DNA of 24,398 nt from JBBRMQ01 sp038230775 (lineage in GTDB: Bacteria; Acidobacteriota; Thermoanaerobaculia; Gp7-AA8). Position 1 is the stretch's first letter. Each line of letters begins with the position of its first letter. The stretch is from assembly GCA_038230775.1 (NCBI GenBank), contig JBBRMQ010000034.1, forward strand, positions 1 through 24,398. The letters run 5' to 3'. Under the pieces are notes generated by a model. It did no database searches. It was not told the DNA's origin and saw only the letters and a list, made by a program, of their open reading frames with translations. This document shows positions 7,555 through 13,892 of the stretch, piece after piece. The translations under genes and the position numbers were made by a program.

Positions 7555-8654
7555 ACGGATTCGTCGCCGTCTTCCGCAAGGAACTCACGCAGATGCTCCG
7601 CGACAAGGGAACGCTGATGTTCGCGCTCGCGGTGCCGGTGTTCGAACTGGTCCTCTTCGGCGTCATCGACATGAACGCCAAGCACATCCCGACGATCGTC
7701 TTCGATATGAGCAATTCACAGGAGAGCCGCCAGCTCATCGATCAATTCGAGAACACTGCGCTGCTCGACGTGGTCGGGTATGCGCGTTCGCGAGGCGACC
7801 TGCAGCAGGCAATCGTGTCAGGCCGCGCGCAGGTTGCGGTCGAGATTCCGCCGGACTACGCCCGCAACCTCGCAGCGCGACGGCAGGCGGACGTGCTGGT
7901 CCTCATCGACGGGTCCGACTCGAGCATCGCGACGCAGGCACTCTCCGCGGCGAACGGCGTGATCCTGCAGCAGAATCTCGCAAAGCTTCTTGCCAGCGGC
8001 GACTTCCATCTGCCGATCGAGCCTCATCCCGTGATGCTGTTCAATCCCGACATGCGCAGCGCGAACTTGCTGATCCCGGGTCTGATTGCCATTCTGCTGA
8101 CCTTCTCGGGCACGATCCTGTCGTCATTCGCCATCGTGAAGGAGCGGGAGCGCGGCACGCTCGAGCAGTTGATGGTGACGCCCGTCTCTCCGCTCGCCGT
8201 CGTGGTCGGCAAGCTTCTCCCGTATCTCGGCCTCGCCTATCTTCAACTGATCATCATCGTAATCCTGATGAACCTGCTTTTCCGGGTACCGATCAATGGA
8301 AGCCTGCCGCTGCTGATGATCCTCTCTCCGATCTATCTGCTTTCTCTTCTGTCCCTCGGCCTGCTGGTCTCGTCGCGGGCCAAGACGCAGATGGAAGCCA
8401 TGCAGATGGCGATGGGATTCATGCTGCCGTCGGTCCTGCTGTCGGGGTACATCTTTCCGATCGCATCGCTGCCGTTGCCGCTGCGCGTCGTGTCGCACAT
8501 TCTTCCGGCCACGTATTACATCCAGATCGCACGCGGAATCGTGATTCGCGGAGCAACGATCGAGGACTTGTGGCAGCCGGTGACGGCGCTGATTGCGATC
8601 TCGCTGGTTCTCATCAGCGCGAGCGCACGGGCGTTCAAGAAAACGGTGACGTAG
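7551..8654 (+). CDS. ABC-2-type transporter permease (YbhS/YbhR-like)
   Basis: This 367-residue inner-membrane protein has one N-terminal helix (about 22-42) followed by a large periplasmic domain (about 45-175). Five further helices include PGLIAILLTFSGTILSSFAIV, then the conserved cytoplasmic motif KERERGTLEQLMVTPVSP, and a C-terminal segment with the PATYYIQIARGI motif of ABC2_membrane_3 proteins. The large periplasmic domain is expected to contact the HlyD adaptor. Relatives usually come as a pair of permeases; only one gene is present, so a homodimer is likely. The operon ends here, followed by an inverted repeat at 8660-8731. Confidence 0.92.
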   Translation: MNGFVAVFRKELTQMLRDKGTLMFALAVPVFELVLFGVIDMNAKHIPTIVFDMSNSQESRQLIDQFENTALLDVVGYARSRGDLQQAIVSGRAQVAVEIPPDYARNLAARRQADVLVLIDGSDSSIATQALSAANGVILQQNLAKLLASGDFHLPIEPHPVMLFNPDMRSANLLIPGLIAILLTFSGTILSSFAIVKERERGTLEQLMVTPVSPLAVVVGKLLPYLGLAYLQLIIIVILMNLLFRVPINGSLPLLMILSPIYLLSLLSLGLLVSSRAKTQMEAMQMAMGFMLPSVLLSGYIFPIASLPLPLRVVSHILPATYYIQIARGIVIRGATIEDLWQPVTALIAISLVLISASARAFKKTVT

Positions 8655-8659
8655 CTTTT

Positions 8660-8731
8660 AATCCTGAGCGAAGCGAAGGATCCCCACCGCACAAACGCGG
8701 AGGATCCTTCGTCACTTCGTTCCTGAGGATT
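8660..8731. repeat. Inverted pair of 'ATCCTGAGCGAAGCGAAGGATCC'-type dispersed repeats
   Basis: The left arm (8660-8683, AATCCTGAGCGAAGCG...) and right arm (8702-8731) are imperfect reverse complements separated by 18 nt. They sit between convergent genes, where a transcript from either strand would fold into a long hairpin, so the element may also act as a bidirectional terminator. A related unit, TCATCCCGAGCGTAGCGAGG, is at 19029-19052. Confidence 0.75.
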
Positions 8732-8737
8732 TTGAGC

Positions 8738-9490
8738 TTAACGGACCGTCAGGGTGCGGACGTCGCGGCCTTCGCTGCGCTGTCCGAATCCCGAGCCGGC
8801 AAAGGTGGACTCGTACTTTGTGACCACCAGTCGATCTTCGCTGCGGATGAAGTTCCACGACTCCCGCGTCGTCATCTCGCCGTGGAGAAAGAGGAATCCG
8901 GCGCTGCCCTTTCGATGGCGTTCCGCGGCGATGGGGACATTGTCCGCGCCGAGCCACACGTTGAGCCGGTCTTCGTCGAACGTGACGTGAAAGACGCTTG
9001 TCGCCTCCTTGGGCATCGGCGGTGACAACTTGAGGACGACGAGACGCGCCGTCGCTCCGCGAAAGGCGACGCGCGACTCGTTGAGTGGTTTGGCGTATGC
9101 GAGCAGACGCAGGAGAACCTCGCGAAAATCGAGACACTCTGCCAGAGCGACGGCATCGATGTCCGCGAGCGCGCCGCGCGTCGCCACGGGCTTCTTCGGA
9201 TCGGCTTGATGCTCGCGCTCTTCGCGCGCCACCCGATCGAGAAGCGCCGGGGGGAATGTCATATGTAGACCGGAAAGATCGCTCGTGACTTCGACGCCGA
9301 CCGTCGCGTTCGTCGTCTGATTGGCAAAGCGCCCTTCCGCGCGGCGGGTGCGTTGGAGATCGTACGACGCACGGATCGGCGTCGTCGCGCGCAGCGGCGC
9401 GATCGCCGCGCGAATGTCGCCGATGGAGTCCGCGTGCGTGGCAGACGCGATCAGCAGCGCGCTAAAGAACGTAGCGCGAGAGATCTTCAT
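8738..9490 (-). CDS. Secreted protein of unknown function downstream of hslU
   Basis: I do not recognise a family. The 250-residue product starts with a signal peptide (MKISRATFFSALLIASATHADS, cleavage probably after THA). The remainder is soluble, with alternating charged and hydrophobic segments suggestive of beta structure (SVFHVTFDEDRLNVWLG, GSAGFLFLHGEM, DRLVVTKYES). I see no catalytic motif. The ATG at 9490 lies inside the last 29 nt of hslU, so it is probably translated from the hslVU transcript. Longer in-frame starts would bury the signal peptide behind arginine-rich sequence and are rejected. A periplasmic or outer-membrane accessory protein is possible, but no function can be claimed. 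Confidence 0.75.
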   Translation of the reverse strand: MKISRATFFSALLIASATHADSIGDIRAAIAPLRATTPIRASYDLQRTRRAEGRFANQTTNATVGVEVTSDLSGLHMTFPPALLDRVAREEREHQADPKKPVATRGALADIDAVALAECLDFREVLLRLLAYAKPLNESRVAFRGATARLVVLKLSPPMPKEATSVFHVTFDEDRLNVWLGADNVPIAAERHRKGSAGFLFLHGEMTTRESWNFIRSEDRLVVTKYESTFAGSGFGQRSEGRDVRTLTVR

Positions 9491-10862
9491 CTTTGACCAC
9501 GTCGGCGAGGATCCGCTGAATGTACGCGGCGTCGATCGTAATTTCCTGCCCTTCCCGTTCGCTGGCGTCGAACGAAAGTTCGTCGAGGACCCGTTCCAGG
9601 ATGGTGTGTAACCGTCGCGCGCCGATGTTCTCCGTCTTCTCGTTGACGATTGCGGCGTAACGGGCGACCTCGCGCACGGCGTCGTCACTGAACCGCAGGG
9701 TCACCTTCTCGGTCGATAGAAGTGCCGTGTACTGCGCGGTGAGCGCGTTCTTCGGCTCACGCAGGATGCGGACGAAATCGTCTTCGGTCAGCGACTCCAG
9801 CTCGACGCGAATGGGAAAGCGGCCCTGGAGCTCGGGAATCAGATCGGATGGTTTGGCAACGTGAAACGCACCGGCAGCGATGAAGAGAATGTGATCGGTG
9901 CGCACCATGCCGTACTTTGTGTTGACGGTTGTTCCCTCCACGATCGGAAGAAGATCGCGCTGCACGCCTTCGCGCGAGACATCGGGACCCTGTGCCGCCT
10001 GCCGTCGCCCGGCGATCTTGTCGATCTCATCGAGAAAGACGATGCCGCTCTGCTCGACGCGATCGACGGCCTCGCGGTTGACGTTCTGCTGATCGACGAG
10101 CTTTTCCGCCTCTTCCTGAATGATGATCGGCCTTGCCTCGCCAACCCGCATCTTCTTGCGCTTCGTCTTTCCGCCGAAGAGTCCCGGCAGCATGTCTTTG
10201 ATGTTGACGCCCATCTCTTCGACGCCCTGCGGCGTGAAGATCTCGAACGACGGCATCGACTGCTCTTTGACATCGATCTCGATCTCGCGCTCTTCGAGAC
10301 GTCCTTCGTCCAGCCAGCGGCCTAACTTCTCCCGGGTCTCGCCCGGCGAATCCTCGCCGGCCACGGGGACGCCAACGAACGCCGGTCGGGCGGTCGCGCG
10401 ACGCGAGTCGGGAAGGAGAACGTCGAGGATCCGTTCCCGTGCGTTGCGCACGGCCGTCTCGTGGTGCATGCGCGATTTCTCGTCGCGAACGAGCTTCACT
10501 CCGATCTCGGTCAGGTCACGGACCATCGACTCCACATCGCGCCCGACGTAACCGACTTCCGTGAACTTCGACGCCTCGATCTTCAGGAACGGCGATCGCG
10601 TCAGACGCGCCAGGCGGCGAGCGATCTCGGTCTTTCCCACGCCCGTCGGTCCGATCATGATGATGTTCTTCGGCGCGATCTCCTCGCGCATGTCGGGCGG
10701 CAGCTGCTGCCGGCGCCAGCGATTGCGCAACGCGATTGCGACCGCCCGCTTCGCCGCGTGCTGGCCGACGATGTACTTGTCGAGCTCGCGAACGATCTCC
10801 CTCGGAGTCAGTTTTTCGGCGGAAAGGACTTCGTCAACACTGCCGGAGAGATGGATGACCAT
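9462..10862 (-). CDS. hslU: ATP-dependent protease ATPase subunit HslU (ClpY)
   Basis: HslU is the AAA+ unfoldase that feeds substrates to HslV. The 466-residue protein shows LTPREIVRELDKYIVGQ at the N-terminus, Walker A GPTGVGKT (71-78), the pore-loop GYVG (104-107), an intermediate I-domain (about 115-245), Walker B IVFLDEID (275-281), and the C-terminal EDLSRYVL tail that docks into HslV. About 18 residues precede the usual start; this ATG is chosen because it overlaps the hslV stop as TAATG, giving translational coupling. An internal ATG-free N-terminus leaves no better choice. The secreted gene downstream overlaps its last 29 nt. Confidence 0.97.
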   Translation of the reverse strand: MVIHLSGSVDEVLSAEKLTPREIVRELDKYIVGQHAAKRAVAIALRNRWRRQQLPPDMREEIAPKNIIMIGPTGVGKTEIARRLARLTRSPFLKIEASKFTEVGYVGRDVESMVRDLTEIGVKLVRDEKSRMHHETAVRNARERILDVLLPDSRRATARPAFVGVPVAGEDSPGETREKLGRWLDEGRLEEREIEIDVKEQSMPSFEIFTPQGVEEMGVNIKDMLPGLFGGKTKRKKMRVGEARPIIIQEEAEKLVDQQNVNREAVDRVEQSGIVFLDEIDKIAGRRQAAQGPDVSREGVQRDLLPIVEGTTVNTKYGMVRTDHILFIAAGAFHVAKPSDLIPELQGRFPIRVELESLTEDDFVRILREPKNALTAQYTALLSTEKVTLRFSDDAVREVARYAAIVNEKTENIGARRLHTILERVLDELSFDASEREGQEITIDAAYIQRILADVVKDEDLSRYVL

Positions 10863-11401
10863 TAGAGGCTCTCGACGGTGATGTGATCGTTCGTGTAGAT
10901 GCAGATTGATGCGGCGACGCGCAGCGCTTCGTCGGCGATCTGCGCTGCAGTCAGGTTCGTGTGCTTCATCAGCGCCCGTGCGGCGGCGAGCGCATACGGG
11001 CCGCCGGACCCGATCGCCAGAAGGCCGTCATCCGGCTGAATGAGATCCCCCGTCCCGGAGATCAGATACGCGCGCTCGTTGTTCGCCACGATCAGGAACG
11101 CCTGCAGCTGACGCAGGTACTTGTCCATGCGCCAGTCCTTCGCCAGTTCCACCACCGCGCGCTCCATGTTGCCGCGATACTCCTCGAGCTTCGCCTCGAA
11201 CCGCGAGAACAGGGCGAAGGCATCTGCGGCCGAGCCGGCGAAGCCGGCGAGGATCTTGTCGTGATACAGACGCCGCACCTTCGCCGCGCCGTGCTTCATG
11301 ATCGTGGTGCCGACGGTCACCTGGCCGTCGCCGGCCATCGCGACCGCGCCGTCGCGCCGGACGCAGAGCACGGTCGTGGCGTGGATGACGTCCGGTTCCA
11401 T
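10862..11401 (-). CDS. hslV: ATP-dependent protease peptidase subunit HslV (ClpQ)
   Basis: This 179-residue proteasome-like threonine peptidase forms a dodecamer with HslU. Motifs: HATTVLCVRRDG, GDGQVT, GFAGSAADA, and GSGGPYALAAA. The nucleophile is expected to be the first Thr of TTV, here residue 9, so eight residues (MEPDVIHA) would have to be removed to expose it; many HslV proteins have only the initiator Met before it. No Shine-Dalgarno sequence precedes the ATG; TACGAT lies 8 nt upstream (11410-11415), so the mRNA may be leaderless. A G-rich tract and REP elements separate it from the pseudouridine synthase gene. Confidence 0.96.
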   Translation of the reverse strand: MEPDVIHATTVLCVRRDGAVAMAGDGQVTVGTTIMKHGAAKVRRLYHDKILAGFAGSAADAFALFSRFEAKLEEYRGNMERAVVELAKDWRMDKYLRQLQAFLIVANNERAYLISGTGDLIQPDDGLLAIGSGGPYALAAARALMKHTNLTAAQIADEALRVAASICIYTNDHITVESL

Positions 11402-11409
11402 CGTGCGCG

Positions 11410-11415
11410 ATCGTA
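11410..11415 (-). promoter_or_regulatory. Possible -10 element of a leaderless hslV transcript
   Basis: TACGAT on the minus strand ends 8 nt before the hslV ATG. No convincing -35 box is found 16-18 nt further upstream, where the C-rich complement of the G-run tract lies. The assignment rests on position and on the same pattern at other operon heads in this window. Confidence 0.4.
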
Positions 11416-11429
11416 TCGCATGTGTGCGA

Positions 11430-11454
11430 GGGGGCTGGGTGTGGGGGCGGGGGG
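11430..11454 (+). other. G-quadruplex-forming motif upstream of hslV
   Basis: Four G runs (5, 3, 5 and 6 bases) are separated by loops of 2, 3 and 1 bases, which matches the G3+N1-7 consensus. It lies 29-53 bp upstream of the hslV start, on the strand that is the template for hslV. Confidence 0.6.
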
Positions 11455-11457
11455 CCT

Positions 11458-11516
11458 CTGTGTGAGGGCCGGCTTCAGCCGGCCTGCCGTGACCGGCTGA
11501 AGCCGGTCCTCACACA
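11458..11516. repeat. Head-to-head pair of REP palindromes (BIME-like)
   Basis: CTGTGTGAGGGCCGGC-TTCA-GCCGGCC is followed after 6 nt by the reverse-oriented unit GACCGGC-TGAA-GCCGGTC-CTCACACAG. Each forms its own hairpin and the whole block is a larger palindrome. The unit matches 4901-4936. Confidence 0.85.
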
Positions 11517-11565
11517 GAAGCAGTGCTCACCCAGAAGCAGTGCTCACCCAGAAGCACTGCTCACA
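11515..11565. repeat. Three tandem 17-bp repeats
   Basis: CAGAAGCAGTGCTCACC occurs twice exactly (11515-11531, 11532-11548) and once with two changes (11549-11565). The array starts within the end of the REP pair and stops 12 nt before the pseudouridine-synthase stop codon. Confidence 0.9.
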
Positions 11566-11577
11566 CTCAGGCAGTCT

Positions 11578-12288
11578 TCACGCGGAAGCCGCTCTCACGC
11601 TGAGATCGTCCGGTGGCGGAGCCTCGAGCGTCCCGAAGCTTTCGTGCTCGAGCTTCCATGCGTGCAGCATCAGTCGCGGAGCATCGGCGCCGCCGTAACG
11701 GCGATCGCCCACCACTGGATGGCCGATCGACGCGAGGTGAACGCGGATTTGATGTGTGCGGCCGGTCTCGATCACCACCTCGCCGTTGGCGCGCGCGATC
11801 GTGCGCGCCGCCTGGCCTTCGATCGGTGATTCGATGACCGTCTCGTCCATCAGCGGTGGATCGGTGCGTACCAGGTACGTCTTGCGAATCGCGCCCGACG
11901 CAAAAAGTTGCGAAAGCCGCGCAGCCTCTTCGCGTGCACGCGCGAACAGCACGACGCCGCTCGTCGGCGTATCGATGCGGTGTACGACGTAGATTGATCT
12001 GTATTGCGCGCGCAGCAACTCCTCGAGTGAGCGCTCCTTCCGATCGCGCGTTGCCTGCGCCGGCATTCCGGCCGGCTTGTTCACGGCGATCCAGTCGTCG
12101 GTCAACCGAAGGACTGCGATCGCCGGCGCATCTTCGACGACCGCGATGCGATCGCCGTCGGAGACCTCGCGGGAGGCGATCGAAACGGAGCGTTCGTTGA
12201 CGAGAACTCTCTGGGCGGCGATCAGATCACGCGCCTTGCGTCGGGAAATGTGCGGGTAACGGGCGGCGATTGCCTGGTCGAGACGCAT
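11578..12288 (-). CDS. RluA-family RNA pseudouridine synthase
   Basis: This 236-residue enzyme isomerises uridine to pseudouridine in RNA, probably rRNA. An N-terminal S4 RNA-binding domain (about 1-50; MRLDQAIAAR, ISRRKARDLI, VLVNE) precedes the catalytic domain. That domain has WIAVNKPAGMPAQ (67-78), VVHRIDTPTSGVVLFAR with catalytic Asp106, and GRTHQIRVHLASIGHPVVGDRRYGG (176-200). The usual HRLDR/K-xTSG reads HRIDTPTSG, and the stretch between residues 155 and 175 is shorter than in most relatives, so the protein is small for the family. The RNA target cannot be assigned. It follows recA on the same strand after 78 nt. Confidence 0.92.
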   Translation of the reverse strand: MRLDQAIAARYPHISRRKARDLIAAQRVLVNERSVSIASREVSDGDRIAVVEDAPAIAVLRLTDDWIAVNKPAGMPAQATRDRKERSLEELLRAQYRSIYVVHRIDTPTSGVVLFARAREEAARLSQLFASGAIRKTYLVRTDPPLMDETVIESPIEGQAARTIARANGEVVIETGRTHQIRVHLASIGHPVVGDRRYGGADAPRLMLHAWKLEHESFGTLEAPPPDDLSVRAASA

Positions 12289-12301
12289 CGTGAGCGGGTC
12301 G

Positions 12302-12360
12302 CAGGTCGGAGGTCGCGGGTCGGAAACGCATCCGATCTGCGACTCGCGACCAGCGACCTG
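12302..12360. repeat. Inverted repeat between recA and the pseudouridine synthase gene
   Basis: Arms of 21 nt (12302-12322 and 12340-12360, GGTCGCGGGTCG-type) pair with three mismatches. The hairpin lies 6 nt past the recA stop but has no T tract on the recA strand, so an intrinsic terminator is uncertain. The internal GGTCG repetition suggests a dispersed repeat. Confidence 0.65.
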
Positions 12361-12366
12361 CCGTTT

Positions 12367-13440
12367 CTACGCTCTTCGTTCCTTCTTCGCTACTGCGGCT
12401 TCCTGCTGCCCGCCTTCGATTACGGTGAGCTCCGGAGCACCGATGCCGAGGGCGGTGCGGACTTTCCGTTCGACCTCAGCGGCGAGGTCGGTGTTCTCAT
12501 GCAGGAACAGCTTGGCGTTCTCGCGGCCCTGTCCGATGCGGACATCGCCGTACGAGAACCACGAACCGGACTTCTCGATGATCTTGTGCTCGATGCCGAT
12601 ATCGAGAAGCTCGCCGTCCTTGGAGATGCCCTGTCCGTACGCGACGTCGAACTCCGCCTGGCGGAAGGGCGCGGCGCACTTGTTTTTGACCACTTTCACC
12701 TTCACCCGCGATCCGATGACTTCCTCGCCTTCCTTGATCTGGGTGGTGCGACGGATGTCGAGGCGCACCGACGCGTAGAACTTCAGCGCGCGGCCACCCG
12801 TGGTGGTTTCCGGATTGCCGAACATCACGCCGATCTTCTCTCGAATTTGATTGATGAAAACAAGACACGTTTTTGATTTCGAAACGATGCCTGTTAATTT
12901 GCGCAGGGCTTGCGACATTAATCGTGCCTGTAAACCCATCTGATGGTCGCCCATCTCGCCTTCCAGCTCGGCGCGCGGCACGAGCGCGGCGACCGAGTCG
13001 ATGACAATCACGTCGATCGCGCCGGACCGCACGAGCACCTCGACGATCTCCAGCGCCTGCTCGCCGCTGTCCGGCTGCGAGACGAGGAGATTGTCGATGT
13101 CGACGCCGAGCTTCTTGGCGTATTCGGCATCGAGCGCGTGCTCGGCGTCGACGAACGCCGCCAATCCGCCCAACTGCTGCGCCTCGGCGATGATGTGAAG
13201 CGAGAGCGTCGTCTTGCCCGACGATTCCGGGCCGAAGATCTCGATGATGCGGCCGCGCGGAACGCCGCCGACGCCGAGGGCGGCGTCGACACCGATGGAG
13301 CCGGTGGAAATCGAGCTGATGGCGGCGAACTCTTTCGCGCCAAGGCGCATGATCGAGCCCTTGCCGAACTGCCGCTCGATCTGCGTGAGGGCAGTCTCTG
13401 CCGCCTTCAATTTGTCTGCCGGAATGCTGGCCATGGCCAT
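12367..13440 (-). CDS. recA: Recombinase RecA
   Basis: RecA forms the ATP-dependent filament on single-stranded DNA for strand exchange and stimulates LexA cleavage. The 357-residue protein has the canonical order: N-terminal helix (ALTQIERQFGKGSIMRLG), Walker A GPESSGKT (70-77), FVDAEHALD, Walker B VIVIDSVAAL, loop L1 EGEMGDHQMGLQARLMSQALRKL and loop L2 FINQIREKIGVMFGNPETTTGG in sections, and a C-terminal domain ending in a lysine/arginine tail instead of the acidic tail of Escherichia coli RecA. The ATG at 13440 follows AAAAGGAG by 8 nt. An in-frame ATG at 13509, 15 nt from the -10, would add 23 residues but has no Shine-Dalgarno site. I see no recX nearby. Confidence 0.98.
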   Translation of the reverse strand: MAMASIPADKLKAAETALTQIERQFGKGSIMRLGAKEFAAISSISTGSIGVDAALGVGGVPRGRIIEIFGPESSGKTTLSLHIIAEAQQLGGLAAFVDAEHALDAEYAKKLGVDIDNLLVSQPDSGEQALEIVEVLVRSGAIDVIVIDSVAALVPRAELEGEMGDHQMGLQARLMSQALRKLTGIVSKSKTCLVFINQIREKIGVMFGNPETTTGGRALKFYASVRLDIRRTTQIKEGEEVIGSRVKVKVVKNKCAAPFRQAEFDVAYGQGISKDGELLDIGIEHKIIEKSGSWFSYGDVRIGQGRENAKLFLHENTDLAAEVERKVRTALGIGAPELTVIEGGQQEAAVAKKERRA

Positions 13441-13448
13441 GTTGCCTG

Positions 13449-13456
13449 CTCCTTTT
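13449..13456 (-). promoter_or_regulatory. Shine-Dalgarno site of recA
   Basis: AAAAGGAG on the minus strand lies 8 nt before the ATG at 13440 and decides this start over the in-frame ATG at 13509. Confidence 0.85.
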
Positions 13457-13524
13457 GAGGACTTCTGTGGTGTGGAATTGCTGGGCTGAGGATCAATTTC
13501 GGCGGTCATTCGTGTGGTGAATCG

Positions 13525-13553
13525 AGTGTACGGGCGGGTCCGCGAAGCGTCAA
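13525..13553 (-). promoter_or_regulatory. recA promoter
   Basis: On the minus strand TTGACG (13548-13553) is separated by exactly 17 nt from TACACT (13525-13530). Transcription would begin near 13518, giving a leader of about 78 nt. I could not recognise a LexA box of either the Escherichia coli or the GAAC-N4-GTTC type around it. Confidence 0.7.
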
Positions 13554-13568
13554 GAAACTCTACCCGTT

Positions 13569-13838
13569 GTGGGATTTCCGGCCGTGGCGCCCGACGTGGA
13601 AGTGGCCGGACTGCTCTTTCTGCTCCGGCGCCGCGCGCTGGTTTACCAGACAGTATGGATGCGTCAGTTCCGCATGATCTTCGGCGCATCTGCGCGAGCG
13701 GTGGAAGGCGCCGAGGCCGAAGGCCGGCCCCGCCTCTCGCTTCTCTACGGAGCGAACACTTTGGGCGTCGTCGCAGGTCGCATCGACGTTCTTCACGCTG
13801 GAGAGTCTTGGGAATCGACGGACGAGTTCAGCCTTTGA
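13569..13838 (+). pseudogene. Remnant of a fused MFS/spermidine-synthase-like gene
   Basis: Two separated pieces of the N-terminal membrane half of spermidine-synthase-like fusion proteins can be read. ALVYQTVWMRQFRMIFGAS is the conserved first-helix region, and RPRLSLLYGANTLGVVAG is a later helix. About 100 or more residues between them are missing, with the junction near 13690-13700. A +1 frameshift at about 13776 moves the homologous continuation (ASTFFTLESLGNRRTSS) to another frame. A further indel near 13630 breaks the expected SGAAALVYQ. The catalytic SpeE-like half is absent. It is a decayed gene with no apparent ribosome-binding site, filling the 450-bp gap between recA and the ATP-grasp gene. 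Confidence 0.65.
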
Positions 13839-13859
13839 GGCGCGCAGCGCCAAGTGTGG

Positions 13860-13879
13860 GGCCAGTCCTCTGACTGGCC
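13860..13879. repeat. Palindrome GGCCAGTC-CTCT-GACTGGCC
   Basis: A perfect 8-bp stem with a 4-nt loop sits 13 bp beyond the stop of the downstream minus-strand gene. It may serve as a terminator hairpin for that operon or be another REP family. Confidence 0.7.
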
Positions 13880-13892
13880 GGCCAGCCAGAGC

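Noticed and set aside
7529..9025. 498-codon plus-strand open frame
   Set aside because: It runs across the permease, the repeat at 8660-8731 and the antisense of the next gene, so it cannot be a real gene; the permease in the other frame has clear motifs.
11458..11565. CRISPR-like array
   Set aside because: The units are directly tandem without spacers and are attached to REP hairpins; there are no cas genes.
12302..12360. Intrinsic terminator of recA
   Set aside because: The hairpin has mismatches and no T tract on the recA strand; listed as a repeat instead.
13440..13509. Longer RecA starting at ATG 13509
   Set aside because: It is in frame and close to the -10, but has no Shine-Dalgarno site; the strong AAAAGGAG before 13440 and the usual RecA N-terminus favour the shorter form.
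13441..13568. LexA (SOS) box upstream of recA
   Set aside because: I searched by eye for CTGT-N8-ACAG and GAAC-N4-GTTC forms and found neither; a lineage-specific LexA site cannot be excluded.
13560..13853. 97-codon minus-strand frame between recA and the ATP-grasp gene
   Set aside because: No motif and no ribosome-binding site; the plus strand carries recognisable pieces of a spermidine-synthase-like protein, so this is its antisense.
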